Source of the DNA: Cymbomonas tetramitiformis
Taxonomy: Eukaryota; Chlorophyta; Pyramimonadophyceae; Pyramimonadales; Pyramimonadaceae
Direction: 5' to 3'
Assembly: GCA_001247695.2 (NCBI GenBank)
Contig: LGRX02003717.1
Location: forward strand, 1 to 64,000
Length of the DNA: 64,000 bases
Below, in pieces: positions 40,595-52,424 of the stretch. Within the stretch, counting starts at the first letter, position 1, and each line of letters starts with the position of its first letter. Both the position numbers and the translations under genes were made by a program. The notes below the pieces were generated by a model. That model did not search any database. It was not told where the DNA came from and saw nothing but the letters and a program-made list of their open reading frames with translations.

Positions 40595-42976
40595 TGCTAC
40601 CGGCGCGTGGTTGAGGAGCTATCCTCCCACCGCACCCATGCAAGCAAGCGCCGCACAACACAACTACAGATCCGACTTGCCTGCGGGAACAGGGCGCGTG
40701 GTTGAGGAGCTATCCTCCCAACGCAGCCTGCTGCCTCCGCAGACCCAGGCGCAAGGAAACAAGGGACGTCTTGAATAAACAACAAAAACAGAGCCAGGCA
40801 ACCTGCTACCGGCGCGTGGTTGAGGAGCTATCCTCCCACCGCACCCATGCAAGCAAGCGCCGCACAACACAACTACAGATCCGACTTGCCTGCGGGAACA
40901 GGGCGCGTGGTTGAGGAGCTATCCTCCCATCGCAGCCTACTGCCTCCGCAGACCCAGGTGCAAGGAAACAAGGGACGTCTTCAATAAACAACAAAAACAG
41001 AGCCAGGCAACCTACTACCGGCGCGTGGTTGAGGAGCTATCCTCCCACCGCACCCATGCAAGCAAGCGCCGCCCACCACTACTACAGATCCGACTTGCCT
41101 GCGGGAACAGGGCGCGTGGTTGAGGAGCTATCCTCCCAACGCAGCCTGCTGCCTCCGCAGACCCAGGTGCAAGGAAACAAGGGACGTCTTGAATAACCAA
41201 CAAAAAACAGAGCCAGGCAACCTGCTACCGGCGCGTGGTTGAGGAGCTATCCTCCCACCGCACCCATGCAAGCAAGCGCCGCACAACACAACTACAGATC
41301 CGACTTGCCTGCGGGAACAGGGCGCGTGGTTGAGGAGCTATCCTGCCTCCGCAGACCCAAGTGCAAGGAAACAAGGGACGTCTTCAAGAAACAACAAAAA
41401 CAGAGCCAGGCAACCTGCTACCGGCGCGTGGTTGAGGAGCTATCCTCCCACCGCACCCATGCAAGCAAGCGCCGCACAACACAACTACAGATCCGACTTG
41501 CCTGCGGGAACAGGGCGCGTGGTTGAGGAGCTATCCTCCCATCGCAGCCTGCTGCCTCCGCAGACCCAGGTGCAAGGAAACAAGGGACGTCTTGAATAAC
41601 CAACAAAAACAGAGCCAGGCAACCTGCTACCGGCGCGTGGTTGAGGAGCTATCCTCCCACCGCACCCATGCAAGCAAGCGCCGCACAACACAACTACAGA
41701 TCCGACTTGCCTGCGGGAACAGGGCGCGTGGTTGAGGAGCTATCCTCCCAACGCAGCCTACTGCCTCCGCAGACCCAAGTGCAAGGAAACAAGGGACGAC
41801 TTGACTAAACAACAAAAACAGAGCCAGGCAACCTGCTACCGGCGCGTGGTTGAGGAGCTATCCTCCCACCGCACCCATGCAAGCAAGCGCCGCACAACAC
41901 AACTACAGATCCAACTTGCCTGCGGGGACAGGGCGCGTGGTTGAGGAGCTATCCTCCCATCGCAGCCTACTGCCTCCGCAGACCCAAGTGCAAGGAAACA
42001 AGGGACGACTTGAATAAACAACACAAACAGAGCCAGGCAACCTGCTACCGGCGCGTGGTCGAGGAGCTATCCTCCCACCGCACCCATGCAAGCAAGCGCC
42101 GCACAACACAACTACAGATCCGACTTGCCTGCGGGAACAGGGCGCGTGGTTGAGGAGCTATCCTCCCAACGCAGCCTACTGCCTCCGCAGACCCAAGTGC
42201 AAGGAAACAAGGGACGTCTTCAATAAACAACAAAAACAGAGCCAGGCAACCTGCTACCGGCGCGTGGTTGAGGAGCTATCCTCCCACCGCACCCATGCAA
42301 GCAAGCGCCGCACAACACAACTACAGATCCGACTTGCCTGCGGGAACAGGGCGCGTGGTTGAGGAGCTATCCTCCCATCGCAGCCTACTGCCTCCGCATA
42401 CCCAAGTGCAAGGAAACAAGGGACGTCTTGAATAAACAACAAAAACAGAGCCAGGCAACCTGCTACCGGCGCGTGGTTGAGGAGCTATCCTCCCACCGCA
42501 CCCATGCAAGCAAGCGCCGCACACCACAACTACAGATCCGACTTGCCTGCGGGAACAGGGCGCGTGGTGGTTGAGGAGCTATCCTCCCATCGCAGCCTGC
42601 TGCCTCCGCAGACCCAGGTGCAAGGAAACAAGGGACGTCTTGAATAAACAACAAAAACAGAGCCAGGCAACCTGCTACCGGCGCGTGGTTGAGGAGCTAT
42701 CCTCCCATCGCACCCATGCAAGCAAGCGCCGCACACCACAACTTATGATGCGACTTGCCTGTGGGAACAGGGCGCGTGGTTGAGGAGCTATCCTCCCATC
42801 GCAGCCTACTGCCTCCGCAGACCCAAGTGCAAGGAAACAAGGGACGTCTTGAATAAACAACAAAAACAGAGCCAGGCAACCTACTACCGGCGCGTGGTTG
42901 AGGAGCTATCCTCCCATCGCAGCCTACTGCCTCCGCAGACCCAAGTGCAAGGAAACAAGGGACGTCTTGAATAAAA
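40595..42976. repeat. 209-bp satellite array, about 11 monomers
   Basis: Head-to-tail monomers of 209 bp, for example frames beginning at 40702, 40911, 41732, 41941, 42150 and 42359. Each monomer carries the GCGCGTGGTTGAGGAGCTAT core twice, once followed by CCTCCCANCGCAGCCT and once by CCTCCCACCGCACCCA. One monomer near 41330 has a deletion joining TATCCT to GCCTCCGCAG. The period is not a multiple of three, and the 60-70-codon ORFs on both strands recur only because the DNA recurs; they are not genes. Confidence 0.93.
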
Positions 42977-43051
42977 AACACCCCAAAATTGCGAGGGCGG
43001 GTACACTTACTCTGTTGGGGCGGGGGCACACTCCACTTCACTGGAACTAGG

Positions 43052-43486
43052 TCAAAATGGTGAATCCCAGGGGACGACCCTCACCTCAGGCTGCTCTGCC
43101 TCCGCGGCGGATGGCTCTTCTCCGCCGCCTTCGTCTGCTGCTCCGGCTGCCTCTGCGGCGCCGGGTTCCTTGTTCAAGTCAACCGCGGCGGGTTGACCTT
43201 GTTGTTGATGACCCCCAGTTGGGGGTCTCGCTCTCGGTCGCTTCGCAGGGCGACCTCCGAGCCGCTCAGCAGCACCCTGAAACACCACACCAATAAATTA
43301 GTCTTCCTTTCCGAACAGTCTTGCGCCAACCATAAGCATTACCAGACCTATGCAGCCGAGGCTCCAAAAAATACGCAGTTTCCCGATGAACAGAATCCGC
43401 ACCGCTGGCGGGACACCCTTGTACTGCACGGCACTCTGCCTTAACTGCCCCCCACGAGCGAGTTGCCGACGGGGCTGAGCAGACAT
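43052..43486 (-). CDS. Small single-pass membrane protein, probably two exons
   Basis: ATG at 43486 in a good context (ACAATGTC). The first frame gives 62 codons: a basic N-terminus (AQPRRQLARGGQLRQS) and one membrane span (FWSLGCIGLVMLMVGARLF). A second frame, opening after an acceptor-like TTTCAG at about 43280, encodes an Ala/Glu/Pro-rich tail (ERLGGRPAKRPRARPPTGG; EEPSAAEAEQPEV) to a stop at 43052. The two could be joined by a very short intron, or the protein ends at 43298. The N-terminal basic plus single-span layout suggests an ER or mitochondrial outer membrane protein. Family unknown. Confidence 0.5.
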
Positions 43487-44869
43487 TGTAAAAATTTTAA
43501 CGGACGGATAATAATTCTAATAGTTAGTTGCGGCTTCAAGATAGAAGCCTTCAACCACTTTTCAACTTTTTATTTGAAATAGCTCCTCCTACCTATTTAG
43601 TATTCCTAGTATTCTTATTACTACGTACGGTGCACGCCTACCACCTGCCTGCTTCTATAAATATTCAGGTCACGCTGTATCTCTGACAGCATTCGAAATA
43701 CGCGCTGTAATTAATCCGATTATAAAAACAACTCGAGCCCTTCGTGTTTTCCGATTGGCCTACGCGTTCACGCGACCTTGCGAGCCATGTCGCTTCGACG
43801 TATATAAAACTGAATGCTGCCTCACTTCACGACACTCGTCGGTTTATAAGTATTTTACTCCCCTTCAGTCCCTCACAAGCGTCCTGATCACTGATCCCAG
43901 TGACTTGCTTGCGGTTTCGGTCTCGTGCGTCGTCCTCGTGACCTCTTGAATGAGCCCCGGGGCATTCTGAAGCCGGCTCGATGACCCTGCCAGTCATTTT
44001 CTGCCAGTCGGATATAAATCAAGCGAAGGTAAGGAAACATAACCAAAAGTACGCATTAATAACCAAAGGTAACCAGAAGTAAGGGAATACCTATTCCTAG
44101 TGTTCATGTATGCATTTATTTAGTGCTTGCTGTTGTATTTGATTGGTGCGGTGCAACTCACGTAGGCCACATATACTCTTCCAATACCCATTTCCTCCCG
44201 GAAAACACCCCAATTGGCCTTATGTATGGAAACCATTGAAAAACTGATATTTTTCGGTGTTTTTCCACCATATTTTGCCATAATATCAATATATTGATGC
44301 TTTCGGTCCCCAACATAGGAATACATATCAAAACGACACTACAGGCGATTGCTTTATGATAGTGGGGGGACCTAGTACTCGAGTAAGCGATTGTGGGGAC
44401 TCACTTTCCGAATTTCCGATTCCCGAAAAGCGTATTTTTTTGCTTGTATACGTATTAACGATATATCGGCGCATATATCATATATGCATGCATGCGATAC
44501 CTCAAAATGACGTTTTATTAGTTGTTAAACATATGCGGAATCTCGTAAACTTGCCGAGAAATCATAGACCATAAACGTGTCGCATTTGCAAAACGACTAT
44601 TGTTTGCGAGTAATTCCATCAGCGGGTTAGGATTCAAGACATCGAATGAAGAAGCCCATCAGCCAGCGCAGCGGTAGCAGCGAGCAACCGGACCACGCGG
44701 CCGACACGAGTCCGCTCCATGATGTCGGCACGTCGACGGATGTGCTCATGCCACCCATATTTCCCCAAAGACCCCCATATTTTCCCAGAGGCCCCATATT
44801 TTCCCTAAAAGGCACCCCAAAATTTGAATGAAATTTTGAAAAATCTGTGACTGTCCCAAATCATATGTA
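43487..44869. other. AT-rich intergenic DNA
   Basis: No gene recognised. Contains the likely 5' flank of the small membrane-protein gene and long A/T runs; short ORFs have no protein-like pattern. Confidence 0.5.
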
Positions 44870-45929
44870 TTACTGGCTACTATCCTTAATCCAGATCCTC
44901 CCACAAGGATCTAGCGCAAATGGGCATGGCGACGTTGTATGTCGTATTTCTTGGCCCGGCATATGCTTTGGGGCAATATTTATGAACCTTTTGAATTATC
45001 TATAACATTGGTTTGCTTGAAATGTCGATGGTTTGACCTTTAATCTTAGCGTGGTTTGGGTGGGTGTTTTCACAGAATTTTAATTAAAATGCTAGATCCT
45101 ACCACGAGGATCTAGGGTACCGACAACTCTAGGCCTAGCTTGTTACACGAGCTCGGGTTGGTGCGTGTGTTGTTAACCCTCGAGGGTATCACCAAAACTA
45201 TTTTTTGTAAGCCCTTTAATATCATACTAGCCGTATTGATCGCCGCATATGCGCATGACATGGTGTAGTACCGTCGAAATTCAATATTTCCATCATAATC
45301 AGGGTCTGAAAATCGTATTCTAGAACCTCTAGCGGTAGTTCTAAACGTTCAAAAAATCCCCAAAAAATCCCAAGGAGACTTTGAAGTCATATTAAAGTAC
45401 TGAAGTACTCACCAAGGCAAAGATCTAGCCTCAAAGCTTAAAATGGACCAAGACTTACGCCCAAAATGCGAAATTGTCCCCATACTTAAGGAGTGTGTAT
45501 ATCTTACCCATGTGACCGCGTTCGTGTGATGTGTTCAATATACATGACCCAAGTCGTATTTTGACCCAAACATGAGTAATATACCTGCATACATTGAGAT
45601 ATATCATGTATATAGCGGCAAAAGATCGATACACGATTGGCAAAAAAATGTGGAAGATACACCCCGTTTTTGAAGCTTTAGAAACCGCAGCAGTTCAAAA
45701 TTTGGTTGGAACATGCTATGAATGTATTAGCTAGGAGCATATATGATGGACTCTCGTCGAACCACGCACCATACTACTTAGTATAGGTCCCATGTGGAAA
45801 GTATTCCTTGGCGTTGACTTGTAGAAAGCTCGTGGGGTGCCTAAATAAATTAATGAAAAAGTGATCCTTGTGGGAGGATCTAGAGCGTTCTAGGTCCTCC
45901 CACAAGGATCTCGGGATAGTAGCCATTAC
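44870..45929. mobile_element. 1.05-kb non-autonomous TIR element with TTAC duplication
   Basis: Terminal inverted repeats TGGCTACTATCC (44874-44885) and GGATAGTAGCCA (45914-45925), flanked by the direct repeat TTAC at 44870-44873 and 45926-45929. Subterminal palindromes related to GATCCTCCCACAAGGATC stand inside each end (about 44896, 45869 and 45890) and once internally (about 45095). There is no transposase ORF, so it must be moved by a partner. Superfamily is not clear from the short TIR. Confidence 0.8.
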
Positions 45930-45984
45930 GGCCCACTATGTTTCACGCAGGTGTCTTCCGGCAGGAGTAAAAGGAACATGTGAC

Positions 45985-48138
45985 AGATATATTCACGGTA
46001 TTGAATAATAAAGGTGTACGTGTGTGTTGAACCACGGTGTCACGAGTAGAACTTACCAGATCTGTCATATCTGACTGTCATAGAGTGACAGCCCGATAGG
46101 CAGATTCTAGCACACCACCTCATACGAGGTGCCACCGTGTACACACTACGACACCACCTAATCTAAGGTGCCCTAGTTACTGCTATTAGTGACCCGAAGA
46201 TTACGACACTGTTACACGGCAAACAACTTAATGAAAAGCTGATAAGTTAACCTACAGGGGCTTGTCCCCGTGCCAAGGTGGATTACGATGGGTGTGGTAA
46301 GTTCAAGCTGCCAAAAGAGAAATCCGGAATCTCGCTGTGCTCTTAGGGAGCCTGTACAGTGCAACGTGCCGATAGTCTGTGAAGCCCATGTCTGGATGCC
46401 GCTCCTGTGATTGTCAATTTGGGCCCCGTGGCCTCTAGCATGTTAAAGAGAAACTAGCAACTGCAATCCGTAGAGCAAGACGTGTCCCGCGGCCCGCGCA
46501 CGTAGATCTCAAGCACGACTGTGTGGGAGCCTGCCGGAAAGAAATGCAAGGCCGCTGCAAAATTACTAGTACTCATCTGATGAATCCTCCTCGTAGCCAT
46601 ACGGCTCAGAATACTCACTGCCTGTGTCAACAACATACTGCTCCTGTTGTGAAAAAAACATCGGCGGCTAGTTTCCGAGGAATGTTGCTGGTCGCCAAAA
46701 CAAATCGCACCACCACCTAACGAAAGTGGGGTTTCCTCAAGTGAGGCGTCCGATTCCACGTTTTGAAAATTCTCTGCAATTGCCGACGACTGACTAAAAT
46801 GCCTCGGGGAAAACCTACCAGTAGCAGGTGCACCACCAGAGTCGCTGGACGAATGCAAAGAAGAATCATGTTCCTGCGCGTAATTGCAGGGCTCCTCTGA
46901 GCGAGTGCCACAAAGGAGGGAGACGGAGATGATGGAGAGTCAAAAAAGTCCGGAGCACGCACCCTCGCGTGCACCACCCGAGGCGGCGGCACGTGCGTTG
47001 CGGGCACTGCGATGTCCACGTCCTTTCTTCCCAGAGGGGTGTCCAAAGTGGTGGTGGTGGTGATGTCGCTCAATGACCTTGGCCACCACCTTTTTGTCAC
47101 CAGACAATTTACCTCCTCGATTGTGTGGAGGAACGTAGGGTCCGGGCTTGGCCTTCGGTGTAACATGTCCAGAGCGAGATAACGCCGCTCAATTCCCAGA
47201 AGTAGAACCCCAGTTCGTAGGGAGAAGAACCACGGGGTTGGCGACAAGATGCTTAACAGCTTCGTCCATAAAGAGGACTATCTCACTGTCGTTGGAATTA
47301 AACGGAGAAATTGAGCGCTGCTGCCAGCCTGTAAGCTCGTAAGCATCGTTGAAGAGTGCTACCTTCGATTCAAAGAATGCATCCTGCACGCCAACGTCGT
47401 ACCGCAGTTTGTCGAAAGATGTCTGAGAATCCCGATCGGTAACTTGAGCGCTGGACGTCTGGGTCGCCAAATCTGAAAAATGCGGCGTGTCGATGGAAAT
47501 CTGAACTCGAGAAATCTCGGATACCCCAAGCGGAGCAACCTCTAAAGCAAGCGCCTTGTAATGCCTCACAAGTATACTCAAATCTGAAACCAACAGGCGC
47601 GCTTTAGCGCGACCCATAGCCTCATCGCTCGAGAGTTGTGGAAGCAGCCGCGATTCGAAAGCTGCCAGCTCATCACGAGACATGTCACCTAAAGAAGCAT
47701 CCATCTCCACAATATACTAATTCCTAGGGAGAATCGAAAACCAAATGCTGCGAGTCGAAGAAAATCCGTAAGCACCACCAGTCGAGCGAAAGACGAATAG
47801 ACGCGACCAACCGGAAAATTCAAATGTCAACCGCAAGCTGCGTTGTCGAAATCTCGGAGTGTTGGCACGCACGCCCACCCGCCCTTCTCAGCAAAAGTAA
47901 TCCTAAAACGTCAAAAGTCAAAACCATAAATTCAGAAGTGGGGCGCAAAGCGCAAGTAGGGACCATAACCTAACAGATTGTCGCGGTTCGGATGGTTTCG
48001 GAATAGCTGAAGATATATTCGCAGTATTGAATAATAAAGGTGTGTGTGTGTGTTGAAACACGGTGTCACGAGTAGGACTTACCAGATCTGTCATATCTGA
48101 TTGTCATAGAGTGACAGCCCGATAGGCAGATTCTAGCA
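45985..48138. mobile_element. Possible decayed LTR-type element bounded by 128-bp direct repeats
   Basis: The segments 45985-46112 and 48011-48138 are direct repeats, nearly identical over 128 bp (sharing TTGAATAATAAAGGTGT, GGTGTCACGAGTAG and CAGATCTGTCATATCTGA, ending TTCTAGCA). They flank a gag-like pseudogene on the minus strand. This fits an LTR retrotransposon reduced to terminal repeats plus gag. No primer-binding site or polypurine tract was identified, and the AATAAA in the repeats is on the strand opposite to the ORF, so two copies of another repeat remain possible. Confidence 0.4.
46454..47710 (-). pseudogene. gag-like ORF with two in-frame stops
   Basis: ATG at about 47704. The frame reads 170 codons (MDASLGDMSRDELAAFESRL; VGVQDAFFESKVALFNDAYE) to TGA at 47189, then continues in the same frame as a basic segment (HVTPKAKPGPYVPPHNRGGK, a run of six His, GKKGRGHRSARNARAAA), a second TGA, and the Ser-rich ORF at 46454-46858. 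A helical N-terminal domain followed by a basic nucleic-acid-binding tail is the Gag layout. There is no zinc knuckle and no pol. Confidence 0.4.
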
Positions 48139-48690
48139 ACATGTGCTGCAAACACGGTCTCTCATACGAATGACATGCGCGTAGAATATGTCATTGCACG
48201 ACACGGATAATGTTGGATGTGACACACCGACAGCCAAATCTGTCACTTGTCACTTCCTATAGTAGGCTGGGTGACCGTCACCGACCAGTAGACGGGAAAC
48301 ACCCGTTAGGTATTTATGTATGCCTCACTTTTATCAATGAGACTTTACCGTTCTGAGATTGTAACCCTCAACTCAGGGTTATCTCACTAGCTAGATATAT
48401 ATTGCAGCAGACCTATATATCTAACAGATAATACGTGGAAGAAACCGTGCTCCAATCAACCGTTGTGAATTTTCCGCTTAGAAGCGCCATACCAATCCCG
48501 AGCTCACGCCTCGTGTCGGGTGCGCTTCGCCCCATCCCAAGCGCCCGACGTTTAACCAAACATGGTCAAACTCATCAATAGCACACTAACGTGCCTGGTC
48601 CCATCAAAACCTGCGTGATATACCACGGCAAGGTAAATCGGCGGATATCGTCAACTAAAACGAAGACGACGAATATGCTAAAAACAAGGG
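48139..48690. other. AT-rich spacer without recognised gene
   Basis: Short inverted repeats only, for example GTCGGGTGCGCTT against AAGCGCCCGAC around 48516-48550. Nothing else supported. Confidence 0.45.
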
Positions 48691-49015
48691 ACGGTGTTTT
48701 TGCTATCGATAGGAACTGATAACTGTGATTTTCTTATCGAGCGATATTGATAACTTCAAAGCTCCCCCTTTGCTATCGATAGGAATTGATAACTGTGATT
48801 TTCTTATCGAGCGACATTGATAACTTCAAAGCTCCCCTTGACAGATATTGATAAGGGCAGTTATGTTCTCGACTGATATTGATATTTTTGATACCTTACA
48901 AAATGTTCTCGACTGATATTTGAATATTTCAGTATCATGATATATCTAAAATTTTGATAACTGCAAGCATACAACAATGTGCTGATATCGATATTTTGAT
49001 ATATCATGATATCAT
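48690..49015. repeat. TATCGATA-rich tandem repeat
   Basis: A unit of about 71 bp (TTGCTATCGATAGGAA.TGAT through TTCAAAGCTCCCC) occurs twice in a row at about 48699-48840, followed by shorter derivatives of CTCGACTGATATTGATA. Palindromic TATCGATA and ATATCATGATAT words dominate. A related set is at about 58490-58620. Confidence 0.7.
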
Positions 49016-49085
49016 GTCACAACAAGGGGGCAAATCAAAGCAGGCACAGCAGGTGGTCACAAGCAGGCTTTTTTATGTTAAATAA

Positions 49086-50150
49086 TTACTTTGTGTTCAT
49101 ACTTACCATCATAGAGTGTTCTAGTGTGCCCTCTGTTATCCTTTTCTTCAGGTCAGAGTGCATCTGGCCACACGTCGTAAAGGCTCGCTCAACCCCAGCA
49201 GTGCTAGCAGGTGGGGCAAGAAACTGTCTAACCATCCTAAATAGGTTGGGCAACTTGTGCTTTCTCTCAACCCACCACTCTAAGGAGTCTTCACACTTCT
49301 TCTTACAAGGCTTTAAAGAGGAATACAGGGAGAACTCGTCTACATCCTCATCAGTCACTTGAGTTGCATGAGTGTCCGAGGGTACCACTACACCATCGTC
49401 CTCATCTTCACTATCTGACATGAAGGTCACCAACTTAGGCTTAGAGGCAGCAGCTACAGAACCCACTACCTGAAGTGGGGCATCAACAGCTTTGGGCTTC
49501 CAGTCAGCATCGTAAGCCGCTCTAGCCCATTTCAGCACCGTGTCCTTGGTCAAAGTTCCACTCTCCCAACAATTTGCAAGATTCTTGAACTCCAGCTTCT
49601 TGTACCGCGGGTCCAAGAACGTGGCCACACAGAAATCCTCCAGTTTGCAGCTCATCAGCCTATTGTAAAACCTGCGCAAAGAACACACCAACTTCCAACT
49701 CAAAACCCTAAATATGCCCGGACCAAGCTCACTATTTACAATCAGGCATTCAATATGTGTTATCAATTCAAGTATGCACATCAGTTCAAGTCTGCATGTT
49801 TTAAGAGCTCAACCTTTTTTTTCAGATTGTTTCTATATCGCTTGCGAGCCTCTTGCACATACATCAGTGTTCAGGGTGCTGACTGGTTCCCCGTCATATT
49901 TCGACGGGTAGTCACCCTCCAGCTTGTCAGTCAATGCCCCGATGATGGGGAGAACGGTACTCACGGCGGGGGTCAACGTGACTTGCAGCAAGTCAATCGC
50001 AACAGCATGCTGTTGCAACACGAAGCAGCTTTCCCTCACGATGTCCCAATCGACACCACAGAGCCGATGATCCCCATCATACTTAGAGCCGTCGGGATTG
50101 TCGACCGAAGTCGAAGCCTTTTTCGGGTGCTCCACATCATACAGTTGCAC
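49086..50150 (-). pseudogene. hAT-family transposase remnant (C-terminal half)
   Basis: The upstream piece (50150-49833) encodes DWDIVRESCFVLQQHAVAID and TPAVSTVLPIIGALTDKL, typical of the central hAT region. After an acceptor (TTTGCGCAG, about 49678) the next exon reads FYNRLMSCKLEDFCVATFLD followed by PRYKKLEF, then an acidic loop, and the hATC dimerisation motif: LEWWVERKHKLPNLFRMVRQ, FLAPPASTAGVERAFTTCG. The N-terminal BED finger and first catalytic Asp are absent, and the frame changes near 49850. No TIRs were found around it. Likely a truncated dead copy. Confidence 0.75.
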
Positions 50151-50425
50151 AGCTTCCTATTACATTCCCCCACACACACACCATAACGGAGTCAATATGT
50201 GATAACTTTAAGGGTATAATAAGTTATGAGACAGGATCGCAGGCATTTACAACTCGTATTCATACCGTACGGAGTTCATATTTTCAATATTGATCTCTCG
50301 AAACTAACCCCCGGAAACTCTGCGCCCCGTTCCGGAACAGTAGACCAGAGCCCGACCAAGGCGAGGGCTTCTGCCAAGTAAAAGCATGAGGTCTGACACG
50401 GTGTTACCCGATGCGACATGAATTA

Positions 50426-51260
50426 TGTCCACTACCCGGCCTTGGGTACATCACGATGTACCCAACGTATGCAGATTTTCCCGTGTCATTTGTGCACCGA
50501 CCGCTTGGGCAAATGTCTTGACAATACCCTAAACCGATCCCTCATAAGCGGATGCGCGCATGCCGGCTATTTGATCACGTGTACTCAAACGCCGGCTACC
50601 GCCGTATGCCGCCGGAAAGAAAATGAAAAGTCGATATTTTTGGGTACATCCCTTGGGTACATCGATGGGGATGCCTCATATGTGCTCCTTAAACAATAGC
50701 ATCGCCAAATCTAACGTTCGTGCATCATGTAGTACCCTAAAAAGCAAGTGTCATTCATTGGGTGGGCGTTTCAGCCAAAAGTTTCAGCTTCAAACGTCAT
50801 GGCGTTCGATGTGTTCTTAGAATTTACCGAAAAAGGGCCGATTATACCGCAATGACTGGAATTTTGCTTATACTACCTGCCTCCTCGACGGCCCTTTGAA
50901 AATTTGAGGACCCATGTTGTCAAGTTCTCGACCTGCTCTTTCCGTAGTGTCTTATCAAAATTTTCATCCGAGGTCGCCTTGATCCTCAAAATGTCGGTTA
51001 AAGCAGCCGGTATCTCGTACATTGCCCCTATGAAATGTTGAGTTTGCCGAGTTCGGAACGTCACGAGTGGATATGCTATCGAGTCAAAATTAGCCCTGCG
51101 ATACATTGGCACCCTGGGGAGGGTCTTAAGATAATATATTTTCATGTATTAATGACACAGTAATGAATTTAGTCATTGAAACACATCGCGCAGCTTGGGT
51201 ACATCGCTATGTACCCAGACCCTCCTGGGTACATCCCCATGTACCACCGGGTAGTGGACA
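50426..51260. mobile_element. 0.83-kb TIR element with nested GGGTACATC palindromes
   Basis: Ends TGTCCACTACCCGG (50426-50439) and CCGGGTAGTGGACA (51247-51260) are exact inverted repeats. Inside each end stand palindromes of one family: GGGTACATCACGATGTACCC (50444-50463), GGGTACATCGCTATGTACCC (51197-51216) and GGGTACATCCCCATGTACC (51227-51245), with further half-copies at about 50641-50665. Target duplication is not evident. One minus-strand ORF (50873-51145, ATG at 51145) lies inside and has no recognised family; its role is unknown. Confidence 0.72.
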
Positions 51261-52267
51261 CTTACAATACTTATAGCATAGCCCAAATACTTTTTATCCA
51301 GCGAGATCGCAATATTCGATAGTCCTCGACACCGATCGCGCGCATATCGATCTGCGCGCGCGATTCTCGATTCTGCTTAAAGCTTAAACGTTGTATAACT
51401 GGATGTTATGTGTCACAGTGCAGCGAGCGGAGCGAGGGGTGCTGTGTCACATAACTCTGGTTATGTGACAGACCGGACCGTGGGACCCAGGATCGTAGGT
51501 CCCCGGGACCTAGGAGGTCCCAGGTCTGAGCAATATAAGGTTTGGAACTCTGTAGAGTTCTGCTCCGATAGTTGATCTGATTTCGGGAAGGGTATCATCC
51601 CGCCCGCCCACCTCACTGGCATTATTGGATTCGTTTTCATTCCGATACTACGTTGCGGGTCCCTTATACCCGCATTACTATTGCACTAATAATTCTTAAT
51701 TATTAGTGCTCTCCGATACCCTATCCGTGACATGCATCTTGATTTACAGGTGTGATTATTGGGTAGCTAGGGTAGATAGGGTAGCTAGGGGGGTCCGTAG
51801 GGTAGGTGTGTCACATAACCATATACCAACCATAATATGGTGGTTACAGTTCCATATTTGTTATTTCGAAAATCGCCGAGAACCCCCACAGAGAATGCAC
51901 TATCGACTGTGCAGAATCGAGAATGAGAATCAGATCAATGCCCAAAACTACACACCCTAAGTATGCCCTAGTATGCAAATAGTAATTGAGGCCCTGTGAG
52001 GTGTTGGGTGTTACAGTATACTTCATACTTTAAAATAAAGATATTCGCCATCCGATCGATTGAATGTACCAGAACCAGCCAACGCAAGTGCCAAGCGAAG
52101 CAACAGGAACGAGGAAGGAATAAATCCTCCCACAACTCCCAAACAGTCGAGTGAACACTCAAGCCTTGTTGGACGGCTGAGCACGAATTGATAATTAACC
52201 ATCTTCACACCAAGATTTTGAAATCCCTGATTATTTATCAATAGCAAAAGCTCTCGACTATCTAAAA
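51261..52267. repeat. Spacer with small fold-back near 51404-51818
   Basis: GTTATGTGTCAC (about 51404) is mirrored by GTGTCACATAAC (about 51807), and a nearer pair TTATGTG..CACAG/CTGTG..CACATAA spans 51405-51454 around the palindromic word GCGAGCGGAGCGAGG. A run of TAGGGTAG words is at about 51770-51800. No gene is supported; minus-strand frames over 51844-52337 have no protein-like pattern. Confidence 0.4.
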
Positions 52268-52424
52268 ATGCTGTGCTGCTGCGTGCCAAAGATACCGCCA
52301 GCTCAGACGAACTACAGATTAGCTGGAGCCATCGCATGTTTTAATTACGTGGGCTTGAAGAAGCGCGTTTCTCAAGTCGGCCCTATCCCAAACTGCTATT
52401 TGCATATGTTCCTGAACCAAGCAG

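Noticed and set aside
40595..42976. Dozens of 60-70-codon ORFs on both strands with repeated VVEELSS or GRIAPQPRAL sequence
   Set aside because: They recur every 209 bp, which is not a multiple of three, and occur on both strands; they are satellite DNA in translation.
40595..42976. CRISPR-like array
   Set aside because: The whole 209-bp monomer is conserved, there are no unique spacers, and the genome is eukaryotic.
43057..43296. Plus-strand ORF starting at ATG 43057
   Set aside because: The minus strand carries a better-supported exon here; the plus frame is Arg/Leu-rich shadow sequence.
47040..47060. Six-histidine run as a metal-binding or cloning-tag signal
   Set aside because: It is encoded by a CAC/CAT microsatellite in a pseudogene with in-frame stops.
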